A stretch of DNA of 64,000 nucleotides from Purshia tridentata. Lineage: Eukaryota; Streptophyta; Magnoliopsida; Rosales; Rosaceae. The notes under the pieces were generated by a model. That model was given only the letters and a program-made list of their open reading frames with translations, had not been told where the DNA came from and made no database searches. The position numbers and the translations under genes are program-made. Location of the stretch: the NCBI GenBank assembly GCA_003254885.1, contig QANT01005788.1, positions 62,422 through 126,421 of the forward strand, in the 5' to 3' direction. Below, one piece after another: positions 1-18,240 of this stretch; the stretch's first letter is position 1; each line of letters starts with the position of its first letter.

Positions 1-3000
1 AGGTACTGAAATGTTATACTTGGATTTTGTGTGGGATGAATTGCGTTTCTCTTAGTTTTCCTTTATATAAATTGCAATTTTTGTTGTGGAAGTGGTTAAA
101 ACTGAATTTTTCTTCTGATTTCCAAGTTACGGTAATATTTTGTCTGCTCAATGTGCCTTCAGAGCTTGTAATGCACGTTCATGCTAATTGTTTGTAAATG
201 TGTGAAATGCAGTTCTAAGTTAAAGATGCTTGGTTAAAAATTAGAATCCATTTATTAAGTTTTGAACCAATTTAATATGCCTGTGGTGAATAATTATGTT
301 ATATACATCCACATAAATTTTTTTGCATATTTTTCAGATTAATGTTATTCAGCAATCTTGTTGGCTTTTTATCCTCCCCTTTTTGCATTCTAAGAGTTCT
401 TTAACTAAATTTTTAATCATCATTAAATGTGGTTTACAAGAGTACACAAGCTTTTTGATCATTTCTTTGGTCACTGGTTAATTATCTTCTTAAAGCACAT
501 GCATAAGAATTTGTTTTGTAGAAAATAGGCTTGTTTATGTGTCTTCTGCATGTTTGGTAGTAAATGCTGTTGTTTTCACCCTTTGATGCCTTGTTTCCGT
601 TCTGCAAAGTTGTGACACATTTTTTTCTGTTATACATTTTCTGTTATTTTCAATTTTACAATTACTAATTTGTTACCTTAATGTGACTGAATGTCCAGGT
701 GTTGAGGTAAAAAGTGGACAGTCTGTTGGTGTTGAACCTGGTGAAATGCTCGTGCATCTTTCTCAGGTAACCAGCCAGCTGTATTATTTTATTGCTTCAG
801 ATTGTTTGCTTTATGTTACTTCTGCTTCTATCGTAATTGCAGCATGGTGTAATTAGTACTTATATAATGCAGGCTTGTCTGGATGAGGTCAAGAAAGGGA
901 AGGGAGGTGATACTGTTTCACTCTTTGTGAAAACTGGCAATCAGAAGCTTGTTCTTGGAATTCTTTCTTCTGAGAAATTCCCTCAGATATCTTTTGATCT
1001 TGTATTTGAGAAGAAATTTGAGCTATCCCACAACTGGAAAAATGGGAGCGTTTACTTCACCGGATATAAGTCCATGTCTCAAATGGAATATCCTTTTTGT
1101 TAATGTCTTTTCATGTTTGAATGTGTCTTACATCTTTACTAATTCGCGTGGTATTATTGGATTATTTGTTGTTTCCTTGACTGCATTCTCTTTTTTCTTC
1201 ACACATGATGGTTCTGGTGAGTGACTGTTCTAGTGTTTGATTTTAAGTGTATTTGGGTTCTATGTGTATTTCAATCCTTATGCCCTTGACTTTTGCTTGC
1301 TTACAGATGATGAATCAGATTCTGAAGAGGATGTACCACTTACTGTGGTTGATAATGGTAAAGATATGCTAATTGGTTATTGATTACTGGCATCTCAATT
1401 TTTTAAATGTTTGCTTCTTTGATTTATGCTAAAATGTTTATGCAGGAAAACATGCCTTATCGAACAAATCAACGGTGACTATTGAGGGAGTTAAGAAAGA
1501 TGCTAAATCTGAGCAGACGGAAGCTAGTAGTGATGAGGATGAATCTGATGATGAAGAGATTGAGGGTGATCAGGTATTCCTATTTTTCAAAATTCGTTTG
1601 AATACTTTGGGTGACTGAAGTATTTTCCCTTGGGTCTAAAACATCTAGAGTAACTGTAGCTACAGTTTTTGACCATAAAAGGTATATTTTGTAACAATGC
1701 ATGTTTTGTCGTATGTTGACCATGTAAACCATAATTATTCATTGCCCAAATTATAGATGACATTTGGACTTGTGCTCTGTGATGTCTTTGTACTCATTTG
1801 GAAATGTTTCTTAGTCTCTGTGGTTTAGGTGTATTTTATCTGGTGTTCATTGGCAAATCTATACACAAAGCTTTATTTAGGCGTTACTTTGTTGAAATAT
1901 AGATTCTGGGACTAGGCAATATGTATGGGGCTCTAGAGCATGTGTATACTTGTGCTCAGAAATTTCCCAGAATAACTACACAGAACAGAAATTTGACCTT
2001 TCAAAATGTTCAATAGGGATTTGTGCCGTAAGTTTCTGCCTACATGTTGGAATGGTCAGCTCCTTGCATTTGGAACTGATTACTGAATTTTTAGTGATAG
2101 TTACTGGTGAGAACAGCAAAGTATTGAATACATCTGCTGGCTGGTTTGTTATACAGGCCAAGGTCAAGAGTGGGGAAGATAGCAGTGATGATGAGGATGA
2201 AAGTGATGATGATGATGATGATGATTCTGATAGTGATGATGAAACTGATGACAGTGGAGAAGAGGATGATGAAACTCCAAAGAATGTAATGACTTCTACT
2301 ATCAAAACCTTTACCTTTTGATGTTGGAGAGTTACATGCTTTGTCCCTTCTATATTGTTATCATAATCCATTATTATTGCTAAGTGAATACACTTGTCGT
2401 ATTGTTGTTCAAGGTTGATGTGAGCAAGAAGCGACCTGCTGAATCTACTAAAACACCTGCTGTTGACAAGAAGGCAAAGTTTGTTACTCCTGAAAAGACT
2501 GGTTAGTTCCTTGAATCCCACTGTCATTTATCTTGTTGTTTGTTGTTACAGTGTTCAAATTTTGTTGTTTGCTGTGGAAGACCTGGATTACAAAGTTTTC
2601 ATAATTTCCTAATGCAATCTGCGGCGATTAACTCTTGAGGACTTGTGGTGGAATTGGCCGTCTGTAGTATTTAAATTGACTGTTATATGGTCCCTTTAGA
2701 CTTAATATGTGACTATGTTATATGGTCCCTTTAGATTGAATAATGACTTGAAGATGTAGTCTAGGACTACCAATTTCACGATCTAAATGGAGATGTTTGT
2801 TTGACTGGCTAATTGACGGTGCAGGTAGCAGGAAGGGAAGTGTCCACACAGCAACTCCTTACCCTTCAAAACAGGCTGGGAAGAAACCAGTTACCACCGC
2901 CCAGACAAAGCAGCAGACTCCAAAATCAGGCGGTGCATTCACGTGCACATCCTGCAAAAAGTAAATTTTTCTTTTTCTTTTTCTTTTTTATTTTCGTTTC

Positions 3001-3121
3001 TTTCTATTTCTGTTAACTGACGGAATGTAATATCTTGTACTATTCTTCTTCTTGTAGGTCGTTTAACTCAGATGGTGCATTGCAAAGCCATAATAAGGCA
3101 AAGCACAGTGGTTCAAAGTGA
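1..3121 (+). CDS. HD2-type (plant-specific) histone deacetylase, 5' partial
   Basis: Nucleolar, nucleoplasmin-like chromatin protein of the HD2/HDT family, which acts in histone deacetylation and gene repression. Visible exons: 699-766, 873-1098, 1307-1357, 1446-1573, 2157-2285, 2414-2501, 2825-2960, 3058-3121; all are in phase. The first visible exon starts with GVEVKSGQSV, the conserved HD2 N-terminus right after MEFW, so only a very short first coding exon (about 13 nt) is missing upstream. With it the protein would be about 300 aa, normal for HD2. Order: N-terminal HD2 domain (LVLGILSSEKFPQ, FELSHNWKNGSVYFTGYK), long Asp/Glu/Ser acidic stretch over exons 4-6, basic Lys-rich linker, C-terminal C2H2 zinc finger (CTSCKKSF...HNKAKH) split between the last two exons. 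The finger is present in HDT1/HDT3-like members. The next gene, U2AF35, is convergent. Confidence 0.93.
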
Positions 3122-4831
3122 AAGATGGCAGAAGAGTCTCTACCATGATGTTGTTTTGGGACTATTAAGTACAGAAGGAACAAGTTAGTTTTAGTAAATA
3201 TAAATGGGGGAGAGAGATTAGCCTATCATTGGTGACTTAACTAATTTTGTTATCATCTTCTTGGATTGGAATCCACTGCGGTTGATATCGGAGGCATTTT
3301 CTTATACTTGTTTTGGGCTTGCTGATGCTATTTCTATGATTTTTGATATGTTGTGGCTTCCATACATTTTTTTTCTCATAATTTTGTAGTTTTATGTATG
3401 TTGGTGGTCCAGTGTGAGAACTGAGCAGTAAGGCTTCTGACATAAGTGTCGCGCCCTTAATGACAAGTCTCGTGAGCAAAGATGAGAGGAGAGCACATGG
3501 AGCAAAATCATTAAAAGAGATAAGACTTAAAGGTATACACCGATGAATTTTTTCCAAGCAAAATTGGTAGGAATACAACATTTCTGGCAACGAAACTTAA
3601 TCTTACAGTATGCTATAACCAAAGATGAACTCTCCAAGTTTTAGTAACTTCTTAATTAACCCCAAGATGTGAAGGAAGCTGCAGCAAAGTTGAAATTCTC
3701 AATGATGCTCCAATCTGGAAATTCGACTTGAAGAGGGTTCACTTTCGAAGATGACTATTAACTGCCAGCTTTTTCAAGCTTCACTTGCGGCTAATAAGAC
3801 AGCTTTTGCCTCGCCAGGAGTAGAATCAGAAGCTCACGTAAATTCAGACCAAGCATGGCAGAAATTTACTTGGTTATCTAGTAGCAGCTACATCAAAATC
3901 AAGACTGTTACTTTGACGACCGTATAAAGACAAGTAACATCGCGCCTACATATTTTTTTCCCATGCGATGAAATAAGCACTTTGATCTTTGGCCCACTTC
4001 ATGAGATATTATATTTGGGGAGTTGAATACTAATGAAACGTTAACAATACATATACAAATGCATTTTTGTATGCAAATCAAAAAGAAAAACACAAATAAT
4101 AAATGATTTATTGTTGCATTTTTTGTAGCAGTCCATTAAGTATTTCTAACCAGGGTACGCTTTGTAGTCTCAGAATTCAAATTCTTCCATCCAAGTGGGT
4201 ATAAGTATTTGATAAAGCTACTCCTTAAGGATGCGAGACTTGGTATTTTTATGATCCAAATGGGATACCAAAAGAGTGTGAAGACAATTTTTCAAAATAT
4301 AAAATTAATTAGGATTTATTTCCCAATCAAAAATTACAATTCCAGTTAAACAACATACCGTTTTCACAGGAATCCAAGAGTCAGCATGGTAAAACTATTA
4401 ACCAACCATACTACTTCCTAAGAAAATTCCAATGAAAATTCCAATACAAGAAACTACGGAAGATAATAATATATCACAGAACCCAAATTAGCAAAGCAGC
4501 AAATTAAAATCACGCTAAAGATTCTAACAATGTAGTTTTAAAGATTTTAATACGACAACGCAGACAATATTTCATAATTCGAGTAAAAGCATTACTGTTT
4601 CTTACTTTCCGTACACTAGGACCTTTTCTATAATAAGAACTCACCATTGCAGACAGCGTTCTCCTGCACCAGGATTCAGAAATAACCTTAATGCCTCCAC
4701 AACCCATCACATCAAAAACTGGACATACTTCTTGGACAACAGCTAACTAGTATATGAGTAACACGGTAAGCTGCCTGATATAACAGAGGCTTGATCTTGG
4801 AAGCAGGAAGCTTGATTTTGTATCTACCATG
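3122..4831. other. Convergent 3' ends of the HD2 and U2AF35 genes
   Basis: No further coding gene is visible. The first few hundred bases should be the HD2 3' UTR (+ strand). Bases just below 4832 should be the U2AF35 3' UTR on the other strand. The short open frames here have no family resemblance and AT-rich composition. Confidence 0.5.
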
Positions 4832-7652
4832 CTACTGCTGCTGCTGCTGCTGAGGGTCGTAGTACTGATCGCTGTTCTCTGCATAACCATTCCATTCATC
4901 ATCATTATTGTTGTTATCATCATACTTATTATTTCCAGAATCCACCTGTTCCTTTTCCCTGTTCCATTGCTCAATCTTAGCCCTTCTTTCAGCACTACTT
5001 TCCCTGACTGGTGGACTCCTATTCCTTTTCCCTGCAGGGCTTCTACTTCTTCCTCTACGTCCAGGACTGCGGCTTCTAGGCCTCCTGCTTTTATCAGGGA
5101 AACGATGGTCTCTCTCATCATCTCTTCTACCAAAACCACGACCTCCATGTGGACGCTCCTGATAACCACCACCACCACGATGATGCCTTTGAGGACTACG
5201 GCTTCTGCTTCGGCTGCGGCTACGCCTTCGCCTGTTTCTCCCAAATAATCGCCTCCTCAACTCCCTAAAATTGACATAAAGAGGCGCATAAAATAGCAAG
5301 TCAACATGAAAATGGCGCTGTGGCTAAAACAAGACAAAAGAATTACACTCACCTGCTAATCTTCTTCAAATGCATGAAGTTGCAGTAGCCACCCCGATTG
5401 CATACATTTTCTTCATACTGCCTACATGTAGCTTCACGAAAATCCGTCACCGGAGAAAAGTCAACGATGATGGGGCGTCCTGGTATGTTTAATATTCATC
5501 GTATTGTCAAAATGTTATTGACTTCATGATAACAGTAATTTTGCTACTACTAACACTGCTACCATTATGCTGAATAAATAATGCAAAAGAAGGAGAGCAA
5601 GTGGCCACCATTTCACATGCCACATCCAATGAAAAAGATTGGAAATTAGTTATTGCTCCTAATTCAAACAGATACAATTGGAAGTCCTTAAACCAAGCTG
5701 AATGCTACAAATCTGTTTAATTTTAAAGAGTAAAGCTTCATTGCCTTCATCTTTAAATGGTTCTAATGATCAACAGTTTTAAATGTTGCTCTTGGGAATT
5801 GAATATGTGTGGTTTTCTTTAATGCTCCAAGGCTTATAAAACATCCATGAAACTAGTTATACAGATCTAGAGTCCATTTTTTAATATTTGATGGATAAAT
5901 CATCTCTTTTAAAAGTAATTTTGTTATGTACTAATGTTTTAGACTTTGTGGCAAATGGAAACCCCCTTGAAACCCAGCCATTAACATGAATTAAAGTAAT
6001 GTTTGAATTGACCAAATAAAAGTAGAACCAGACACAAGCACACACATAGGAACCATTCCATCTATTTAACACTTGGATTTGTGTTACCAAACCAACAACG
6101 AAACAAAACTTGCAAATGAACTTTATAAAAGCATGACTGATACATGTGTTTTATTCACGCTTTGTCCAAAAATAAAAGAGAAAAACGTAGAGCCAGTATA
6201 CATATATACTTCAATAACTGTGAGTTACCAGACCAAAATGTAGTTCATCAGATCATAATCTAAGATGAGTACAAGTCAAACCAAATTACAGTGGTTATAG
6301 CTCGAGTATTATAATTTGATCGTATCAACCACTTGGGCTTAAACTGGTTCTGGTTTGAAACTCTCAATCTCAAATCCAAAAAACCTGAAACCAGATTTAT
6401 CATTAATTTTTAATTATCAATATAGTTCACTTGTATTCATCAAGCATTTTCTTATCACTGCGGGTTATATAACAGTGTCACCATAAGACAAAAATTATCT
6501 GAGGAAGAAAAAAAAAAGAAAAAAAAAGAGAGTTTTGCAGCAATGGGATTTGAGTGTAAAACTGAGGATACTAATCTAGCTGCCAACTAGAAAACTGAGT
6601 ATCTTTCATCTTATCACAAATAACTACACATCTAACCTAACTGAGCTAACACAGGAATAGAGAGCAAAGCTGGGACTGACCAAGGACCAACATGCCCTTT
6701 CTAATTTTCACTCTACATGACGAAAATCTGAAGGCCACCGTTGGAAGAAACGGGAATAAAAAAAGGAAGAAGGAGTCAGAAAAAATAAAAAGGGAAAGAA
6801 GGGACTTTTCAAACCAATCATAACCAACCCCGTCCTCACCAATAACTCAACTCTACGCTGGAAATTTCGGTAGTGCAAAACTAAGTACACTGGGAACTGT
6901 GATGTTGAGCAATCTACACACCATATGTCCACAGACTAAAGGTGACTTCTGCTAACAGTTACATCGACAAATAAAATCAACATACCATCATGACCATTAA
7001 TCTACTATGTTGCTTCATTCCAAAAAGATAAAAGGTAAAATAACCTGCATAGAACCTCCCACTGAGGTTCTGAAGCGCAGCTGCAGCATGTTCTTCCTCT
7101 CTGAACTGAACGTACACATTACCAACCTAATCCCCATACACACACACACACACACAATCAATTACGCATCAAAAAATAAATAAATAAAGAAATATTAAAG
7201 AAAGAAACCCTAGAAATTTGAAATACCATGTGGTCAGCTAAATTATCACAGATATTCAAACTCTCGATCTGTCCGTACTTGCTCAGCTCCTCAAACAGAT
7301 CCTCATAAAAATCCTGCACCCAAAAACCAAAACAAATTAACAAAAATAAGAAAAATGAATTCTGATTCAAAGCAAAGGAAATATTAAGAGAATTGGGGCT
7401 ACGGCGGAGGACCTCGAAGTTGTCTTGAATCTTTCGCGGGTCGAGAGCCTGGCCCTGTGGGTCGACTCCAGGGTTAGTGAGCATGTCAGGCCTCTGGTAC
7501 ATGTTGGAGAGGAGAAGGGTGGGGCTGATGCTGGGCTTGGTGTGGAGGCGAGAGCATCGGTCGCCATGCCTGCAAGCTCCGATCTTAAAGTAGAAGGGGC
7601 AGTTCACGCGGTCCTTCTCTGTACCGAAGATCGAGGCCAAGTGCTCCGCCAT
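4832..7652 (-). CDS. U2AF35: Splicing factor U2AF small subunit (U2AF35)
   Basis: Small subunit of the U2 snRNP auxiliary factor; it recognises the AG of 3' splice sites with U2AF65 in the nucleus. Exons (transcript order): 7413-7652, 7227-7313, 7045-7126, 5353-5479, 4832-5264; 969 nt, 322 aa. The ATG at 7652 gives [20 protein letters not shown], the conserved start. First CCCH finger: Cys18, Cys27, Cys33, His37. Then comes a U2AF-homology RRM ([33 protein letters not shown]) and a second CCCH finger ([19 protein letters not shown]). The tail is an RS/RGG-rich domain ([15 protein letters not shown]) ending in six Gln. The third intron (5480-7044) is the only long one. The gene is convergent with HD2. 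Confidence 0.96.
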
Positions 7653-7832
7653 TGCTGTGAATGATGGATGATGATGATGTTGAAGAGACCCTCTCTGTAT
7701 TTGATCTTAGGGTTTTAAGTTTTAACAAATGTACGACTGAAAAAAAAAAAAAACAAAACAAAACAAATGTTATGTTGTGTTGATGGAGAAATAAATGTAT
7801 ATATAATATTATGTGAGAGGTTCTAAGCATCA

Positions 7833-7915
7833 GCAGGTTTGCCCGAGAGGTTAAGGGGGTAGACTTAAGATCTACTGCACTGAAGTGCGCGTGGGTTCGA
7901 ACCCCACAGCCTGCA
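7833..7915 (+). tRNA. tRNA-Leu (anticodon UAA)
   Basis: An 83-nt cloverleaf with a long variable arm, as in class II leucine tRNAs. The acceptor stem GCAGGTT pairs with AGCCTGC and the discriminator base is A. The anticodon stem GTAGA/TCTAC encloses loop CTTAAGA, with anticodon TAA at 7866-7868. The T-arm carries the B-box GGTTCGAACCC. A T-run just after the gene (about 7920-7924) fits a Pol III terminator. CCA is not encoded and no intron is seen. It lies about 180 bp upstream of the U2AF35 start codon, on the opposite strand. Confidence 0.95.
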
Positions 7916-9008
7916 TGTCTTTTTGCTTATTCTTTTTTCCAGTATTTATTTTAATTTTTTTGAGGGTTTTTCCTTTTTCCAACCTTGCCATGAATATGAT
8001 TGAACTTCTTGCTGGATTAATAATAGCTCAGCCTAGTTCAATAACACAAATGGGAATATAAACTTCCCTATTTTACATATTAAGAAATAATTTTGCTTGA
8101 TTATAATTTAACAACATATATACTCATCAATACTAAAATCAAAATTCAACAATTTATATTTGAATATATCAAATTATCGGATGTGCGCTATTATATTTTA
8201 ATTTAACATTAATGAACATGGCATTTCAACATGTAGTCAATACAACCATTGACCAGTGTTTACAACGTCTCACAATTGAATTGTATGTTTTAAATTGTTT
8301 TATCTTACAACTTGATCCTCTCAACAGTCAACTCAACTATCTCCATACACAACTTAGACTCACATTTCACATAATGCACGGCATCGCTGGGTCTGGCTGT
8401 GCTGCGTTATGGTGCCGACACTGAAACGGTGAGTTTGACAGTGGATAAGGTTTGGCCTCAAACAGTTTGAGGTGTTGTAGTTACCTAGTTCTAGGCAACA
8501 TGCTTCTGTTTGTTACATTTTCCTAATGTCTTTTTTGATATGGTTGAAGTTATACAAGCAAAAGAGTTGATTTGATGATCAACTTTGATTGTGAATGGCT
8601 CATTAGTCAAATCAAAACCACAATGCACTAATTTGCATACAATTTATTATCTTACCATAACCTGGTTCATTAAAAGATCACATTTGGATACCACTGCCGT
8701 CATAAATGGAAAAAGTTTATAGAGACGATTCCAGATAGCAAAACCAAAATGCCATTACCCAAAATTAGTAGCAGCAAACATCAAAAAGCAATTCATAAGA
8801 AACACGGTCGGAACATTCTTACTCAACCAAAAAAACACTCAGTACAACACTGTGTTCAAGCTCTCAGAACAAGACTTCTCTGGAAATTATTGGAGAAAAG
8901 GTTGCGAGTTTCATATAATTTAGCCAGTCTGCAGTATAAAACTTATTCACTACACGTGAAACTCCATTTTTCTCAAATCCCGCACAAGTGTTGAAGCAGC
9001 TTCATAAT
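7916..9008. other. Spacer between tRNA-Leu and enolase
   Basis: AT-rich, with no recognisable gene. The part nearest 9008 should be the 3' UTR of the enolase gene, which is on the minus strand. Confidence 0.5.
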
Positions 9009-13662
<4,654 letters not shown>

Positions 13663-16535
13663 AATAGCTGAGCTTAGATGCAGAGGGAGGGAGGGAGAGA
13701 GAGAGACAGTGAGAGTGTTTGTGAAGAGCAAGGAAATAACAGAGAGAGCTTTAAAGTAGTGAGAATAGGAGATGGTCCACCACGTATTTGTAGAGGAGGT
13801 TAGGTTAATTACAGCCGTTGGGTCAAATAAATTAGGTTTAGATGAAAGATTAAGCGATTAATTTGTTTTGTTTTGTTTTTGTAATTTTGAGGAGAGGTAG
13901 GTTATAACTGACTTTCCAGATGGTGCGATGCATGGGTTTGGCAACTTGTCAGAGGCTGCAGCTTCAAGCGTTTGTTTCTCAGTGGGTTTGTGTATTTGAG
14001 TTTGTGTTTAACTGAGTTTCATGGTGAACGTGGGGCGACCAAACCAATTCCAAGTCCTAAAATTGTACGGATTGACAAAGAAGTTTGGTATGAGTGTGCA
14101 AAAAAAAAAAATAGATAATATTAGATATAAATATATTTATATTTATATAATATAATATTAATAATATCTACTCATATTATAATATATAAATAGTGTATTA
14201 AAAGCTTTTATACTCAGCCAATCTCAATTTACTTTCTAGATTTGTCTAATTTACAAAGTTTTAATGGTTGTGCAAGAAAAGAAATTTTTTCATAGTGTTA
14301 ATTATAAGATGTTACACTATCAAGCCAACAATCAATCCACTCACTAATTAAAGATATATTTTTACAAAAATCTGTGACCCGTGTTGAATTAGATGGTAAT
14401 GACGCATGGAATGTTGAAAACATTGCACTCCTATGAGGAGCTTCAGTGGAGAGTGGCTAGTTGAGAAATATAATTACTTTTCATTCTTATTTTCTAACCA
14501 ATATGGATTTATTTATCTTTATAAATCATTATATAGAATTTTTTAATCCAATTAAGCCATCAAAATCGGGAGATCATTTTCTAATGGTGAAAATAGTAGA
14601 GGTAATAATGTAGAGAGAAAATAGGTAGCTGGACCGTGGAGTTACTCAATAATAAAGAATAAACGGTAGCTGGAATGAAATTTCGTAGGTTGACATCTCC
14701 CACATGACAACTGACATAGGCTCTTCCCTGATTATAATTATATGATTTTACAATTTACATCAATTATTATAAAGCCAAATGGGATAAACCATGCACAAAA
14801 GAGTATAATTCTCTAATAAACCATGCTCATCATTGTAATTGTTAATTAGTTAACTAAATTAATAATTATGGCCCACTACTTACTTGTGTAGTATTATTCT
14901 TCTCAATATCGAAATAATTTCAATATATTTATTTTGATATTGAAAATTATATCATCGTCTACATTATTTAATATATTAGTTATATTAAATGATGAAGATG
15001 AGAATATGAGTTCATGATGGTACCAATATCTTGCCTTTGATGCTCAGCGGAGGTATATTCTCCTTGAGGCATGTTAAGGGTTGACTCTCAAGACAAAACT
15101 GCAAGATCGATCCGCATTTTTTTTAAGTTTTGCAACGTCATTTCAGTCATTGATGACGACAAAAAAGGGCCTCTTTCACCCCCACACAATATAAATTAAT
15201 GAAAATGATGAATAATATTGTATATTTATAATGCTACTGAAAAATATTATTATAAAGTTCGATCAATTGCAAAACATATTTTATGTATAAAATCAGTTGT
15301 AGAATTTGATTTTTGCAAATAGCCATTAAAATCAGGGATAAATGGATTAATATATGCCATCCAATAGAGTCAATTCTAGAAAACTTGGCCTTATTTATTT
15401 TCATTAATTTCAATTTTTTCAAAAAATGAAAATTGTCTTCTTCATCTTCATTTGACTCCAATGTGGTGGGTATGTTGCAAAGGACATGATTTATTTTTTT
15501 CCTCAAAATATAAAAACATCAACATATCAATCTTTGACTCTTTGTGGTTTCCTTCATTCAAAAATGGATGCCCCATGCGCATGGGATTGCATGCTTATGA
15601 TCGAATTATTTAGACTGTGGTATGGACTTTGAACTTGGACAATGGAAAAAAATAAAAAAAATTATATATATATGTATTGTATTAAATAAGTCAACAAATG
15701 AGCATGAACATTATTGATGGAATATATGTATTTATAAATTCAAATATTATATCTTTAAACTTATGAAATGGGCCATGGCTGATGAGAATCTTGGCTCGCA
15801 TGGAAGCAAAAGGCTATGAATTATAAATAAATGTCGCATTCCACTATTTGAAAATATTTTCAATATTACAAATAGCCACGTGGTGAATATGCAGCCAGAG
15901 CCAGATACTTGGGACTAATAATTCCACCCAATTTCGGATTTAATTTTTCTTGGGTGGAAAAGCACAACAAATAGTCTACTTCAATCTCTTAAAAAATTTC
16001 ATGTCACCTTTTGTCCTCATATAAGAAAAATATGATAGATAAATGAAGTTATTAGACTAAGTTAATAGAAAAAAACTTCATCAAACATTATGTCTTTACT
16101 TTGTCCGTCAATAATTCCATGATTAACGTTTGTCATTATCATTAACGGACTCTTATATTTCAGCATATATCCTTTAATTTCGCTAAGGGATATTAATAAA
16201 AGAAGCATTCAACTTTAAAATATTGCGTGGCGTAAGAGTGTGGTTGGGCCAGGCCCACAGCTCAAGGATATTTTGGGCTTCAACTCAATCTAGTAGTTAT
16301 GGCGAGTCATGAGCCGGTCAGTAGGCCCAACAATGACATGCAACTTTTGCAGCATATCACAAGGATAACATGTGATTTCACATGACACATCAGTATTGTT
16401 AATTGTTCTCTTTTACTTTTTATATGTTTTCTTATTCTCAATTTATAATTGAAAATTGAAACAATCGCCCAACTACAAGGACAACAAAGTCATTTACCCT
16501 AAATAAAGTTGCACCTTTTTAATATTACAAACTTT
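13663..16535. other. AT-rich intergenic spacer upstream of enolase
   Basis: A (GGGA)/(GA)-rich stretch at about 13680-13710 lies in the enolase 5' leader. Beyond it the DNA is AT-rich, with long A/T runs and no open frame that resembles a known protein. It probably holds the enolase promoter and degraded repeats. Confidence 0.4.
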
Positions 16536-17101
<566 letters not shown>

Positions 17102-17538
17102 AGAAATGATTTCAAGTAAATATGAAATAAACACTTAATTTTTCTTATCATTTTTCGATAAAAAAAATCATAAATTACCAATATCTTGAATCCTTGATTA
17201 TATTGTACTACTTTTTACCAAAATAATTGACATTTAAAATAATGAACATGACTTTGATAATTTTGATGAGTTGGAGGTATGTCAATCTTTAGATATCCAC
17301 AACAGAAGGGTCCAAAGTGAAGTCCCAGCCTGCCTGTCTTACAATTCCTTATCTCTCCCTTGACAATCTCTTCACAACCTCTCATTCTCACTGAGTCACT
17401 CATTGTTCCTTCCGCCCCAAACCCAAAATCCAACCAACCCAACCCAACCCACATCAAATCAAATACCTACCTACTAAAAGTCTAGAACTTACTATCTGGT
17501 AGTTACTCTCTCTATCTCTCACTCTCTCTGAGACAAAA

Positions 17539-18240
17539 ATGGCAGCCTCTCTGACCATCTCAAGGCTCCTCTCAGCCCCCAGATCCCTCTCTCTCTCAAC
17601 CACCACCACTACCACCACCTCTCTCTTCCCACCCAAAACCTTATCTTCAAAACTCTCCTACACCCCACTTCCTCTCAAAAACCACCACCGTCACCACCCA
17701 AAACCCCTCAGATTCTCCACAACCACCGCAAAACCTACCACCATCTCCGCCACCATCTCCGTCGGCGACAAGCTCCCAGAAGCCACCCTCTCCTACCTGG
17801 ACGACGGCGGCGATGTCAAGACCGTCACCGTCTCCGACCTCACCAAGTCCAAGAAGGCCGTCCTCTTCGCCGTCCCTGGAGCCTTCACTCCCACCTGCTC
17901 CCAGAAGCACGTCCCTGGCTTCGTCGAGAAGTCCGCCGAGCTCAAGGCCAAAGGGGTCGACACCATCGCCTGCATTTCGGTCAACGACGCATTTGTGATG
18001 AAGGCCTGGAAGGAGAACCTCAAGGTCAACGACGAGGTGCTCTTGTTGTCTGATGGGAACGGGGACTTCACCAGGGCCATTGGGGCAGAGCTCGATTTAA
18101 GCGATAAGCCTGTGGGGTTGGGAGTGAGGTCCAGACGCTACTCGCTTTTGGCTGAAGATGGGGTCGTCAAGGTCTTGAATTTGGAAGAAGGTGGTGCTTT
18201 CACCTCCAGTGGCGCTGAGGATATTCTCAAAGTGCTCTGA
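17539..18240 (+). CDS. PRXIIE: Type II peroxiredoxin, chloroplastic (PRXIIE)
   Basis: Thiol peroxidase that reduces hydrogen peroxide and alkyl hydroperoxides in the plastid stroma. Single exon, 233 aa. Residues 1 to about 70 are rich in Ser/Thr/Pro and basic residues with hardly any acidic ones, a typical plastid transit peptide with a run of Thr at about 21-27. The mature domain starts near [10 protein letters not shown]. The peroxidatic cysteine is Cys120 in [16 protein letters not shown] and the second cysteine is Cys145 in [15 protein letters not shown], the spacing of the PRXII class. It ends EDILKVL. The coding region is much more GC-rich than its flanks, especially at the 5' end. Intronless structure matches Arabidopsis PRXIIE. 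Confidence 0.96.
   Translation: MAASLTISRLLSAPRSLSLSTTTTTTTSLFPPKTLSSKLSYTPLPLKNHHRHHPKPLRFSTTTAKPTTISATISVGDKLPEATLSYLDDGGDVKTVTVSDLTKSKKAVLFAVPGAFTPTCSQKHVPGFVEKSAELKAKGVDTIACISVNDAFVMKAWKENLKVNDEVLLLSDGNGDFTRAIGAELDLSDKPVGLGVRSRRYSLLAEDGVVKVLNLEEGGAFTSSGAEDILKVL

Noticed and set aside
1-2. First HD2 exon ending at the AG of the window start (AG|GTACTG)
   Set aside because: The conserved first exon should end TGGG, so AG does not fit; exon 1 must lie further upstream.
4747-5248. Open frames overlapping the RS domain in other frames
   Set aside because: They are shadows of the U2AF35 last exon, which is open in several frames because of its repetitive codons.
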